The position numbers and the translations under genes were made by a program. 64,000 nucleotides of DNA. Source: Piper betle. Its lineage: Eukaryota; Streptophyta; Magnoliopsida; Piperales; Piperaceae. Shown piece after piece: positions 54,518-63,443 of this stretch. How positions within the stretch are numbered: position 1 is the stretch's first letter; each line of letters starts with the position of its first letter. The notes beneath the pieces were generated by a model. That model did no database searches. It was not told the origin of the DNA and saw only the letters and a list, made by a program, of their open reading frames with translations. The stretch lies in assembly GCA_033002965.1 (NCBI GenBank), contig JAURVB010002660.1:1-64000 (forward strand). Direction: 5' to 3'.

Positions 54518-54775
54518 ATGAGGACCAAGTTGGTGGTGTTGGTGATGCTGTCTCTCTTGATAGATGCTGTTCCTACTTGCAGCTCACGTATTAGCCCTGA
54601 GGTGGCGGTGAAGCTCAAGGATAGAATGGTTCCAGAGTCTGTAGTGATCAAACACAGTAGTCGGCTAGCGTACGTGTGGAATAGAGGAAAGGGTGTTCGC
54701 CCTCGACCAGTTCCTCCTACGTTCGGTCCTTCGCGCCCGCTAGGGGAGCGCAGTAGAGCGCCACCAGGCTGGTAA
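54518..54775 (+). CDS. Small secreted peptide precursor, type A (copy A1)
   Basis: An 85-residue frame from ATG 54518. It has an N-terminal signal peptide (MRTKLVVLVMLSLLIDAVPT, about 1-24), then a short basic region SSRISPEVAVKLKDRMVPES. The tail is rich in Pro, Arg and Gly, with PRPVPPTFGPSRPLGERS and APPGW at the end. There is a single cysteine near the cleavage site, so this is not a cysteine-rich peptide. TATAAATA lies at 54382-54389, about 130 nt upstream. Support for a real gene: the copy A2 at 58733 preserves the same layout over the whole length, including PVPPT, SRP and the APPG end. The tail loosely recalls IDA/PIP-type peptides (PIPPS, GPS) but lacks their diagnostic ends, so I give no family. 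Confidence 0.72.
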   Translation: MRTKLVVLVMLSLLIDAVPTCSSRISPEVAVKLKDRMVPESVVIKHSSRLAYVWNRGKGVRPRPVPPTFGPSRPLGERSRAPPGW

Positions 54776-55339
54776 ATTGACAAGCTTGCGTGCACCTCTC
54801 ATCCATGATATCCTCCTTAAGGCTTAATGTGTGCCTCAATGCTAGTTGCATTTTTAATGTCTTGCATGCTAACAAATCCATGGTGGTGTCTTAATTTATC
54901 CTAAACATGTACTGTTTTGTATTCATGTAGATACCCAATGAGCATAAGCAGACGATATAATATAATTGATATTGAACAATATGCACCTTCCTCTACTTCC
55001 CACATTGCAGCATCAAGAAGACAAATGTAATGTATGGTTGGATCGTGATTCGTGTGAAATTTTAGCAAAACCAAAGCCAAAATTAAGAGACTGAACTAAC
55101 TCCTAAAAATGAAAAATCTAATCAATTAAGTCCAAGCGCTTAAATTGAAATGCTTTTGCCCGTTTTTCGACCTCATAACATGTACTAATTTCTCCCCGGC
55201 CATTAGAAGATGCACGGCTAATGTCCAAGTCTACATTTTTTGATGACTTGTTGGGGTTGACTTTGATTTGTTGGTAGAGTCCAAAATTGTCGCTATTAAT
55301 TTACAGATTTTCTAACTCCACAAAACGTGCGGCATACCG
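54776..55339. other. 3' flank of A1, duplicated behind A2
   Basis: Non-coding sequence nearly identical in parts to 58987-59642 (for example CTTGCGTGCACCTCTC, CATGATATCCTCC and GCAGACGATATAATATAATT). It shows that the A unit was duplicated together with its downstream DNA. Confidence 0.6.
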
Positions 55340-55612
55340 CTCTTTTCTCAACTCGACATTTTCTGTCATACACTGGGCAGTCCCTGACTGCTCTCAAGCT
55401 TGATTGAGCTACTCAGGTGATTAAGTCTTGTGTGAATTTTTCTCCTAAAAAGATTTGACTTTGATTTTTCTCACTATTCGCACTCACGTACTTTGAAAGG
55501 TTCCCCGTCCATGGTCAAACATCACCATACAAAGTAGGAAGATAATGAACGTTCCAACGAAGTTTCATACACCAAGAAAATATACTACTCAGCTCTAAAT
55601 TATTCTCCGCAT
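55340..55612 (+). promoter_or_regulatory. Shared upstream module P, copy 1 (before B1)
   Basis: A ~260-bp non-coding block is repeated before A2 (58309-58575) and before C (59643-59915). Conserved words in order are TCATACACTGGGCAG, CTCTCAAGCTTGA, GTGTGAATTTTTCTCCTAAA, AGATTTGACT, GGTCAAACATCACCATACAA, GAACGTTCCAACGAAGTTT, AAAATATACTACTC and CTCTAAATTATTCTCCGCA. It contains two W-box cores (TTGACT at 55455-55460; GGTCAA, the complement of TTGACC, at 55513-55518), the known target of WRKY factors in defence genes. Conservation next to three different peptide genes suggests co-regulation (inference). Confidence 0.65.
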
Positions 55613-55712
55613 GAGCGCCCCATCTTTGTACATACCCTTATTGTGGGTATGTATATATATAATATAATAACCTGACACAGATTATAAAATATTCGCAACT
55701 ACTGCATGAACG

Positions 55713-55937
55713 ATGCTCAAAGATGGCAGATGGAAGCCGGTACTCATACCGGTAGTGGTGCTTCTCTTGTTGGAGCTAATTGCTGCTCCTGGGCTAGTGG
55801 AAGCTGGGAGAGGTCCTGCCGGAGGACCACCTGCCCCTCAGCGAGGCGCTTCTCGTCCTATCAGGAAGCTTGAGATCATACCTGACGATCACGGCCGAAG
55901 CCCGTATCTTCATCCTCCACTACCTGCAAGCATATAA
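55713..55937 (+). CDS. Small secreted peptide precursor, type B (copy B1)
   Basis: A 74-residue frame from ATG 55713. It has a signal anchor/peptide (IPVVVLLLLELIAAPGLVEA), then GRGPAGGPPAP, a basic SRPIRKLEIIP segment and the C-terminus DHGRSPYLHPPLPASI. No cysteines. The paralogue B2 (57488) is near-identical through the signal peptide and GRGPAGGPPAP. Compared with B2, B1 has one extra base after its first possible ATG (55707, ATGAACGATG). The signal peptide is therefore read only from the second ATG (55713), which lies in the right frame. A TATATATATAATATA run lies about 45-60 nt upstream, with module P before it. It is a predicted extracellular signalling or defence peptide, function unknown. 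Confidence 0.7.
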   Translation: MLKDGRWKPVLIPVVVLLLLELIAAPGLVEAGRGPAGGPPAPQRGASRPIRKLEIIPDDHGRSPYLHPPLPASI

Positions 55938-56430
55938 GGAGTAGAAGCATGTTTTTCCCGGTAAAAATGTTGCTCTTAGCCGGAGTGTGCTACATAGTAA
56001 TAAATGAGATAATTTTGTGAATTTTAATTTTTGTTTGAGCAAAATGGCTAGACGTCAAGGAAAGGAAGTAAACCGCATAAGGGTGTGAACACAAGTGTGA
56101 GACCTGATGCAAATGGCTAGAGAGCAGTTCGTGCAGAATGCAGATGATCCCCCTCGGGAAAGTAGTCTACATTATCCATAAGCTAATTTCCCATTCTCCA
56201 TAATTTCCCTCGAGAATGATTCAGAATTGCCAATGGACATTATACAATGACTGCAAAATTTTTTAATTTTTTATGGCGCCATGGCACCTAAAAAACCAAG
56301 TTTAGGCACGTCTACATAGAACAAATTACATAATACAGAATTATCTTCGTACTAACTTGCTAGAAATGGAGGGTACCACATGGTTTGCTAGCAGGCATTG
56401 TTCGATCTGTTCCTGTGCTTGATATTTCTC
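55938..56430. repeat. 3' flank of B1, duplicated behind B2
   Basis: Matches 57753-58290 closely (AAGGAGTAGAAGCATGTTTT, ATCCCCCTCGGGAAA, CCATTCTCCATAA, GGTACCACATGGTTTGCTAG). The B duplication therefore runs from about 55633 to 56430 and 57412 to 58270. Non-coding as far as I can see. Confidence 0.7.
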
Positions 56431-57411
56431 GTCCTTCACCATTGTTTGAACTGTCAACAAGTCCCCTCGAATGCCCGATTCCTTGTTTTGGCAAGCCACG
56501 ATTGAGTCCATCCAATAAAACACATGCTTTCACCATTTCTGCAAGTAAGTACAATCAGCAAATGAGCAAACCCATAGCATAGAGCACAAATTGAAATGCT
56601 ATAAAAACAGAGTAGTTTTTCAACCAGGAATCTCTGACAAATTGTGCAATAAAAAAAGGTAAAAGATCACATAAATAATTATTTGCTATCAAGTTTGAAT
56701 AATAATATCACAAAAACAAACTCAAGATATCTTAATTCTCCATATCGTGTTCTCATGTAATAGGCATATATTTGTATAGAAAAACTAGGGTTTAATATAT
56801 ATTCATATAATAGGAAAGCATATCATAATCATTGATAACATAACAATTATTATATCGAATTTATAGCCAATATATGGTATACTTGTTTCGATCATCAAAC
56901 CGTGTACAAAATTAACGTGAAGATTGAATCGTTAGTATTCTCGGATGTTTTTCTATATATTTTGATGTGTAAATTATAATGGGAAGTTCCCTTGATATTG
57001 ACCTGAAAATACAATGTTTGGAGCAAATTAGTACTATATAATTTCAGATTTTAATCGTCTTGAATATGATGGAGACTTATTTTAAGAATATGTTTGAAAT
57101 TAATGTTATAAAGTATAATTAGAAGATCTAATCCGGAAAGTTTCGTTACTTTTTTATAAAACTACCCCAGAAAAAGGAGATGGATAAAGTTGGTAGTTTA
57201 TTGTTTTGGTTTTTATTTTTTTTCTAAATCTACCGAGGTTGTAAAATTAGAACCTTTCCATTATAATTGGTTAATAAAGGATTGAATTTGCCACACACAA
57301 AAAAATCTTAAATGTGATTAGGTCTGAAAAAAGCTCAGATTAGAAATCTGAAAAAACCATTATCCCCAGTACTCTTGCGAGAAGACCAAGTTTTTTTGGT
57401 CATCGAGGACA
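56431..57411. other. spacer between the B units
   Basis: Mostly AT-rich. A frame at 56341-56582 reads through on both strands; its first half is shared with the flank of B2 but the rest is unique, so I do not call it a gene. Nothing else seen. Confidence 0.4.
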
Positions 57412-57487
57412 ACCCTTATTGTGGGTATGTATATATATATAATATAATAACCTGACACAGATCACATAAAATAGTCGCAACTACTGC

Positions 57488-57748
57488 ATGAACGATGCTC
57501 AAAGATGGCAGAAGGAAGCCGGTCCCATACCGGTAGTGGTGCTTCTCTTGTTGGAGCTAATTGCTGCTCCTGGGCTAGTGGAAGCTGGGAGAGGTCCTGC
57601 CGGAGGACCACCTGCCCCTCTGCTAGACGTTTCTCGTTCTAGCAAGAAGCTTGAGATCATACCTGGCGATCACTGCCGAAGCCCGTATCCTGGCAATCGC
57701 TGCCGAAGCCCGTTTCTCCATCCTCCACTACCTCCGTACTTGTTTTAG
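57488..57748 (+). CDS. Small secreted peptide precursor, type B (copy B2)
   Basis: An 86-residue frame from ATG 57488: MNDAQRWQKEAGP, the signal peptide core IPVVVLLLLELIAAPGLVEA, GRGPAGGPPAP, SRSSKKLEIIPGDH, then a tail where the B1 motif is doubled (CRSPYPGNRCRSPFLHPPLP). The two cysteines in the doubled part are absent from B1. The same TATATATATATAATATA run precedes it as in B1, but module P is missing; the duplication starts at ACCCTTATTGTGGG. It may therefore be regulated differently. Family unknown. Confidence 0.7.
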   Translation: MNDAQRWQKEAGPIPVVVLLLLELIAAPGLVEAGRGPAGGPPAPLLDVSRSSKKLEIIPGDHCRSPYPGNRCRSPFLHPPLPPYLF

Positions 57749-58308
57749 ACTTGCAAGCATATAAGGAGTAGAAGCATGTTTTTCCCAGTAAAAATGTTGC
57801 TCTTAGCCGGAGTGTGCTACATAGTAATAAATGAGATAATTTTGTCGTCGCAATTTTTGAAGGGAATTTTGATTTTTGTTTGAGCAAAATGGCTAGACGT
57901 TTAGCATTATCAAGGAAAGGAAGTAAACAGCATAAGGTTGTGAACACAAGTGTGAGACCTGATGCAAATGGCTAGAGAGCAGTTCCTGCAGAATGCAGAT
58001 GATCCCCCTCGGGAAATTAGTCTACATTATCCATAAGCTAATTTCCCATTCTCCATAACTTCCCTCGAGAATGATTCAGAATTGCCAATGGACATTATAC
58101 AATGGCTGCAAAATTTTTTAATTTTTTACGGGGCCATGGCACCTAAAAACCAAGTTTTGGCACATCTACGGAGACCAAATTACATAATACAGAATTATCT
58201 TCGTAGTAATTGGGTAGAAGTGGAGGGTACCACATGGTTTGCTAGCAGGTATTGTTCGATCTGTTCCTGTGCTTGATATTTCTCGTCGTTTACCCTCTGT
58301 TTGAACTG
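57749..58308. repeat. 3' flank of B2
   Basis: Duplicate of the B1 flank (see 55938-56430), with small indels such as the extra CATTATCAAGG near 57905. It runs directly into module P copy 2. Confidence 0.6.
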
Positions 58309-58575
58309 TGCTTGACATTTCTGTCACACACTGGGCAGCCCTTGACCGCTCTCAAGCTTGAATGAGCTACTCAGGTGATTATGTCTTGTGTGAATTTTTC
58401 TCCTAAAAAGATTTGACTATTGATTTTTCTACATACTTTGAAAGGTTCCCCGTCCATGGTCAAACATCACCATACAAAGTAGGAAGATAGTGAACGTTCC
58501 AACGAAGTTTCATACACCAAGAAAATATACTACGCAGCTCTAAATTATTCTCCGCATAAGAGCGACCCATAGTCC
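58309..58575 (+). promoter_or_regulatory. Shared upstream module P, copy 2 (before A2)
   Basis: Same word order as copy 1: TCACACACTGGGCAG, CTCTCAAGCTTGAATGAG, AGATTTGACT, GGTCAAACATCACCATACAA, GAACGTTCCAACGAAGTTTC, CTCTAAATTATTCTCCGCA. Both W-box cores are kept. It is followed by a TATATAAA at 58576-58583 that serves A2. Confidence 0.65.
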
Positions 58576-58732
58576 TATATAAATTATACTGGCACCCCAT
58601 AAATTATCTTAGCTCCATTCTTTCAATTACAATACAAGCATATATCCAACCAACAACAATCATCCATCCCAAATCCTTAGGTAGCAAGACTGGCAACTGA
58701 TTGTGAATCTCCATTTCAATTGCCAAAGTAAT

Positions 58733-58986
58733 ATGAGGGCTAAGTTGGTGGTGGTGATGCTGATTCTCTCGATGGGGGCTGTTCCTAGTTGCAACTCACG
58801 TATTAGCCCTGAGGTGTGAAGCTCAAGGATAGAATGGTTGCAGAGTCTGTAGTGATCAAACACAGTACTCGGCTAGAGGACGCTGTGTTGAATCGATTAA
58901 ACGGTCGTGCCCCTGTACCAGTTCCGCCTACGCCCGGCACTTCGCGCCCGGTCTATGAAAGCTGGGGAGCGCCACCAGGCCGGTAA
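58733..58986 (+). pseudogene. Type A peptide gene copy A2, disrupted
   Basis: It starts MRAKLVVVMLILSMGAVPSC, then NSRISPEV, like A1. A 4-nt deletion relative to A1 at about 58815 puts a stop directly after PEV. In the following frame the rest is still preserved: KLKDRMVAESVVIKHSTRL, PVPVPPTPGTSRP and a terminal GAPPGR. The leader, TATA box and module P are intact, so it may still be transcribed, making a 28-residue product. The remaining similarity in the second frame shows that the deletion is recent. Confidence 0.7.
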
Positions 58987-59642
58987 ATTGACGAGCTTGC
59001 GTGCACCTCTCTTCCATGATATCCTCCTAAAGGCTTCATTTGTGCCTTGACACTAGTTACATTTTTCATGTCATGCATGCTAACAAATCTATGGTGTTGT
59101 CTTCATTTATCCTAAACATAAATTGTTCTCTATTCATGTTGATACCTAATGAGCATAAGCAGACGATATAATATAATTGATATTGAACAATATCTCAATG
59201 TCAATGCAGTTGGCATTGGTTTCAAGGCTTACTTTGCTATTGGCTCCGTCCTCTACTTCCCACATTGCAGCATCAAGAAATCAAATGAAATGTACGGTTG
59301 ATCGTGATCCGTGTGAAATTTAAGCAAAACCAAAGCCAAAATTGAGAGTCTCAACTTCTCCTAAAATGAAAAATCTAATCAACCAAGTTCAAGTGCTTAA
59401 ATTGAAACATTTTTGTAAGCTCAAACCCGTATTTGGATCTCATAACATGTACTTACGAAGACCCCTATTAAGACCTGCTAGCACTCATTTCGCCCCGGCC
59501 CATAAAAGATGGTCGGTTAAAGTCCAAGTCTTCAGCCGTTTTTTGATGACTTGTTGGGGTTGGCTTTGATTTCTAGGTAGAGTCCAAAATTGTCGTTATT
59601 AAATTGCAGATTTTCTAACTCCGCAAAACGTGGTGCATGCCG
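58987..59642. other. 3' flank of A2
   Basis: Duplicate of the A1 flank with extra insertions (for example 59196-59250). Non-coding; the frame at 59342-59569 has no motif. Confidence 0.5.
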
Positions 59643-59915
59643 CTCTTTCTCAAGTCGACATTTCTGTCATACACTGGGTGGGCACACCTTGACTGTTCTC
59701 AAGCTTGAATGAGCCCAGGTGATTAAATTTTGTGTGAATTTTTTTCTCCTAAAGAGATTTGACTATTGATTTTTCTCACTATTCGCTCTCACCAATGGTC
59801 AAAAATCACCATACAAAGTAGGATGATAATGAACGTTCCAACGAAGTTTCTACACCATGAAAATATACTACTCGGCTCTAAATTATTCTCCGCAAAATTG
59901 CGACCTATAGTCCCA
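59643..59915 (+). promoter_or_regulatory. Shared upstream module P, copy 3 (before C)
   Basis: Third copy, more diverged: TCATACACTGGGTGGG, CTCAAGCTTGAATGAG, AGATTTGACTATTG, GGTCAAAAATCACCATACAA, GAACGTTCCAACGAAGTTTC, CTCTAAATTATTCTCCGCA. Both W-box cores are kept. A TATAAA follows at 59916-59921. Confidence 0.6.
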
Positions 59916-59987
59916 TATAAAGCACATTTAGCTCCATCGTTATAACTAGTCAATCAATCAAGTCGTTTCCACTGGATAGACAACGTC

Positions 59988-60134
59988 ATGGGAATCACAA
60001 AAGTGGCAGTTGTTCTTGTGGTGCTTCTCTTGATGGAAGGTGTTCCAATGGGCAACTCCCGGCTTAGCTCAGAGGGGGTGGCGGTGCTCAAGAACAGGAT
60101 TGCCAAAAGAGAGAGTAGTACTCAACCGACGTAG
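59988..60134 (+). CDS. Small secreted peptide precursor, type C (short)
   Basis: A 48-residue frame from ATG 59988. It has a signal peptide (MGITKVAVVLVVLLLMEGVP), then NSRLSSEGVAVLKNRIAKRE and a short end SSTQPT. The NSRLS/LKNR part corresponds to the NSRIS/LKDR part of type A, so it is a relative that lacks the proline-rich tail. Module P and a TATA box (59916-59921) precede it. The copia LTR begins 19 nt after the stop, so the tail may have been lost or displaced by that insertion. Coding status is uncertain because of its size. Confidence 0.5.
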   Translation: MGITKVAVVLVVLLLMEGVPMGNSRLSSEGVAVLKNRIAKRESSTQPT

Positions 60135-60152
60135 TTTGGCAGCAGATGAGGG

Positions 60153-60682
60153 TGTTGAGTTTCCTTTACCCATTTGTATTGGAAAAACTCAATTATAAGT
60201 TTTGACTTTTCGGTTTATCAGACTAATGGTTGGTGTTTCGTATACTTACGTGTGATTTTGTCTTGAGAGTTTTTGAGCATATTTGGCTCATAAAGGGAGA
60301 GTTTGGAGAAGTTTTTCATCATCTCAAGTTGAAGTTGGGGTTTTAATCCAACGTGTGAGGTTGATCTAATTTTTTTGAGGTGTATGTTAATTTTTTAATT
60401 TCTCATATATTGTATTTCTCAAGAATTGTATATTTCAGATCTTGTTATTGGTCTGATTTGTATTATGAGAGTTTTGTCAAACTTTTATCGATACTTGATT
60501 AAAAGAGATTTTCTTAATTAAAGTTGATCGAGTAGGTTGGTTTTGTTTTTCTTAATTTGGAAGAAAGTTTCCATCCATTTTTTTTATCTAGGTGTCTCCT
60601 ATTCATCTTATATTTGTTTTCATTTCATCTTAAGAGGAAATATTTTCTGAGTTGTTTCCGCTAGAATGTCTATTTCCCAACA
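60153..60682 (+). mobile_element. Ty1/copia 5' LTR
   Basis: A 530-bp block begins TGTTGAGTTTCC and ends TTCCCAACA (TGTTG...CAACA ends). It is followed by a PBS-like AATATCAGAG (60686-60695), a variant of the TGGTATCAGAGC that primes from tRNA-iMet. The 3' LTR would lie beyond the window. Confidence 0.65.
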
Positions 60683-60758
60683 AACAATATCAGAGTTTTG
60701 GTTTGTGCTTTGGTTCTTTTGTTTGTCTTGTTTTTGGGTAGTAATATTTTGTGTCAAG

Positions 60759-60830
60759 ATGAATGATAAGAAATATGTTAAGATGGTCGTTGTTAAGCGT
60801 TTAAAATATATAATATTTACCCATGTTTTT
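60759..60830 (+). pseudogene. Start of copia gag, interrupted
   Basis: ATG 60759 opens MNDKKYVKMVVVKRL, resembling the N-terminus of copia gag polyproteins before the conserved W-K-R-M segment. Similarity then stops where the gypsy-type sequence begins, and the W-K-R-M segment occurs at about 63450. Confidence 0.5.
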
Positions 60831-63408
60831 AATATGATTTTGTACTTCCCGGGTATAAACATTATTAATTAAGTAATATTTTACTTTATTTTTTTAGTTA
60901 ATTAATATTTTATTATATATGCTTAACTTTGATGTTTTAATGCAGAAAAAGATGAATAAATTAAGCTTTGGATTTGATTGGTCATGACACTTGGCGCCAC
61001 CAAATGACTACAATGTATGATGTTCAATGGAGTCGAACAGTTGGAAATGTAAAGGGACATTATAATTAATTAGATTACGTCGATTTGTGAACACCCTCTT
61101 CGAATTCTTGTATCTCCACTTCTATATAAAGGGGTGGTCATTTGTTGTTGATCATATCTCATCTCTTGGCTTCGGAGTGTAGTGGAAGTAGTAGTTTTAG
61201 TTTTTGTAATTTCTTTCTCTTTTATAATAAAAATTAGTTTCTTCTTTATAATGTTTTCTATTTTTATTATGGAGTAGTCTCTTATTTTCGTTCTAGAGAA
61301 GAATGGAACTTAACATGATTTAATTGAATTTATTTCAAGCTTTTACACTTTTATTCAATCGTATTATTTGAATTATCATATTCTTAATGCTAAGAATAGA
61401 TTGATCACCTATTTCTTAGATCATGAGGTTTAATTAGATTTCGGGAGAAATTAATTAGATTAGTCATTGGTAGTTCATCATACGACGAGTCTTTTGACTT
61501 GTTTGTCGTTGTGGTCGGAAAATACACAACATCGTATGCAGTTGTAAGGCAATTCTTAATGCATTATTTTGTTAAATAATTAATTATCACCGGGAGGTAG
61601 AAATTGAGGCAAAATAATAGAAACATGAAGGAGTGGGAGCCACCATGTCATATAATTATCCTAGATCGACAATCCGAGGGAATAAAAGATAAGAGTAAGA
61701 TATGATGAAGATTAAATTCATATTAAGGGAAATTCGACTCTAGAACGAGTTTTATAAATTTAACTTCGCTTTTTATTTAAGTTAGTATTTAGATTCCGTT
61801 AAGTTAATTATTTCTGTTTTGTTCTTAATTTTATTTTCTTTAATTAATTTAAGGAAATTCATCTTTCTATGGGAACGATACTCTAATTTATCATCATACT
61901 ACTTGTTTCGACTGTGTATACTTGCATGTCACTAAAATTATTCGAACAAGTTTTTGGCGCCGTTGCCGAGGAGATCGAATTTTCTTAATTAATTTAGGAT
62001 TAGAATTTTGAGTGTTTTTCTTTTCTTTTTAGATTTTAGTGTCTGATTTAAAAAAAAACTATATCATTGTCTTCTTCCTTGCTATCATTTATTTGTTACC
62101 ATTTGTTTATGCATCGATTAGTGTGGTCACCCTTGTTTTCTTATGATCCAGAGATTGAAAGGACTTTGAGAAATTTATGTGCCGCTGGAAGAAGAGCACA
62201 AGAAGCCATAGAAGAAGAAGCCATGGACCCACAACAACAACAAATGCCTCCACTTCCACCGATTGTAGCAGTAGCTAATGATGACAATAGGGCAATCCAA
62301 GATTGGGTTGTACCTCTTGCAAGAGGGTTACAACCTAGTATTATTGCACCACCGGTGAATGCGACCCACTTCGAGCTTAAACAAGTTTTATTTAACATGT
62401 TACAAACCATAGGACAATTTAGTGGATTGCCTACTGAAAATCCTAATAGGCATATCATGGATTTCCTATCGGTTTGTGATATGTATAAGCAACCTGGTGT
62501 CTCTGATGACGCTCTCCGCCTTCGCTTATTTCCATTCTCATTAATAGGAAGTGCGAAAGAATGGTTGTCATCATTAGATTCAATAACCACTTGGGATGAA
62601 TTATCTGAAAAATTTTTGTTAAAATATTTTCCACCTTCTAAAACTGCTAAATTACGTAATGAAATTTTATCTTTTTTGCAGTTTGATGGTGAATCTCTCT
62701 TTGAGGCATGGGAAAGATATAAAGAATTGTTAAAAAAGTGTCCCAACCATGGTATAGAAAGATGGATGCAACTCCAAACTTTCTATAACGGGTTGTTGGG
62801 GCAAATAAAGAACATAATTGATGCGGCGGCCAATGGATCATTTCTTAGGAAGAGCCCACATGAAGCTTTCCAATTGCTAGAATTAATGGTTCCTAGCAAC
62901 CATCATGCCACACAAGAAAGGCATCCAAGGAGGACTACCGGAGTTTTAGAATTAGATGCACTTACTACTTTATCTGCTCAGGTCAGTGCTTTAACTAATC
63001 AAGTTCAAAATCTTAATATACATAGACATGTTAAGGCTGTGGAGCCAAGGTGTGAATGGTGTGGACAAGGACATTCTACAGGTCAATTTACAACAGATCA
63101 AGTTAACTATGTAGGCAACTTTAATAAGAACAACAATCTCTATTCCAACACCTACAATGCGGGCTGGCGCAATAACCCCAACTTTTCATGGAATAATTCT
63201 CCACAACCGGCTGCTGTTCCCACTAATCCACCACCATCACAGTATTCTCGACCTCCTTCACTCTCTTTTCAGCAACAACCACAACAACCGGATTTGATCC
63301 AAATGTTCAATTCCATGCAACAAACTATGCAACAATTCATGCAGAATCAGCAACAACAACAACAACAGTTTATGCAACAAGTAATGGTGCAATTAAACAA
63401 GGAACCTA
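60800..63408 (+). mobile_element. Ty3/gypsy (Athila/Tat-like) fragment nested in copia gag
   Basis: The LTR part has a TATATAAA at 61133-61140 and ends near 61948. It is followed by TTTTTGGCGCCGTTGCCGAG, whose TGGCGCCGTTGCCGAGGA (61955-61972) is the primer-binding site typical of Athila/Tat elements. A gag ORF follows. The element lacks protease-polymerase and a 3' LTR: it stops in the glutamine-rich end of gag, where copia sequence resumes. The left LTR border is uncertain (60795-60830). Confidence 0.7.
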
Positions 63409-63443
63409 GTGAGCGATTAGTTCTATGTTATCTACTATATTAG
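62109..63443 (+). CDS. Ty3/gypsy gag polyprotein, 3' truncated
   Basis: An open frame of 444 residues from ATG 62109; the conserved protein may start at ATG 62223 (MDPQQQQ). It contains the retrotransposon gag core (FSGLPTENPNRHIMDFLSVC, LRLFPFSLIGSAKEWL, FLLKYFPPSKTAKLRNEI), a coiled Q/N-rich region and a degenerate zinc knuckle CEWCGQGHSTGQF, in which the last cysteine is Phe. The last ~11 codons (from about 63409) probably belong to the copia element, so the stop at 63441-63443 is not the native one. It would form the particle of the retrotransposon. The long open frame implies a fairly young insertion. Confidence 0.8.
   Translation: MHRLVWSPLFSYDPEIERTLRNLCAAGRRAQEAIEEEAMDPQQQQMPPLPPIVAVANDDNRAIQDWVVPLARGLQPSIIAPPVNATHFELKQVLFNMLQTIGQFSGLPTENPNRHIMDFLSVCDMYKQPGVSDDALRLRLFPFSLIGSAKEWLSSLDSITTWDELSEKFLLKYFPPSKTAKLRNEILSFLQFDGESLFEAWERYKELLKKCPNHGIERWMQLQTFYNGLLGQIKNIIDAAANGSFLRKSPHEAFQLLELMVPSNHHATQERHPRRTTGVLELDALTTLSAQVSALTNQVQNLNIHRHVKAVEPRCEWCGQGHSTGQFTTDQVNYVGNFNKNNNLYSNTYNAGWRNNPNFSWNNSPQPAAVPTNPPPSQYSRPPSLSFQQQPQQPDLIQMFNSMQQTMQQFMQNQQQQQQQFMQQVMVQLNKEPSERLVLCYLLY

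Noticed and set aside
56341..56582. Overlapping frames on both strands downstream of B1
   Set aside because: The corresponding duplicate behind B2 has lost the frame, so there is no sign of coding constraint.
54518..60134. Assignment of the peptide genes to IDA, CLE, CEP, PIP, PSY or SCOOP families
   Set aside because: The tails contain Pro-rich pieces (PVPPT, GPS, HPPLP) but none of the diagnostic C-terminal motifs of these families. Naming one would be a guess.
62141..62746. 201-residue minus-strand frame
   Set aside because: Antisense of the gypsy gag ORF; no independent motifs.
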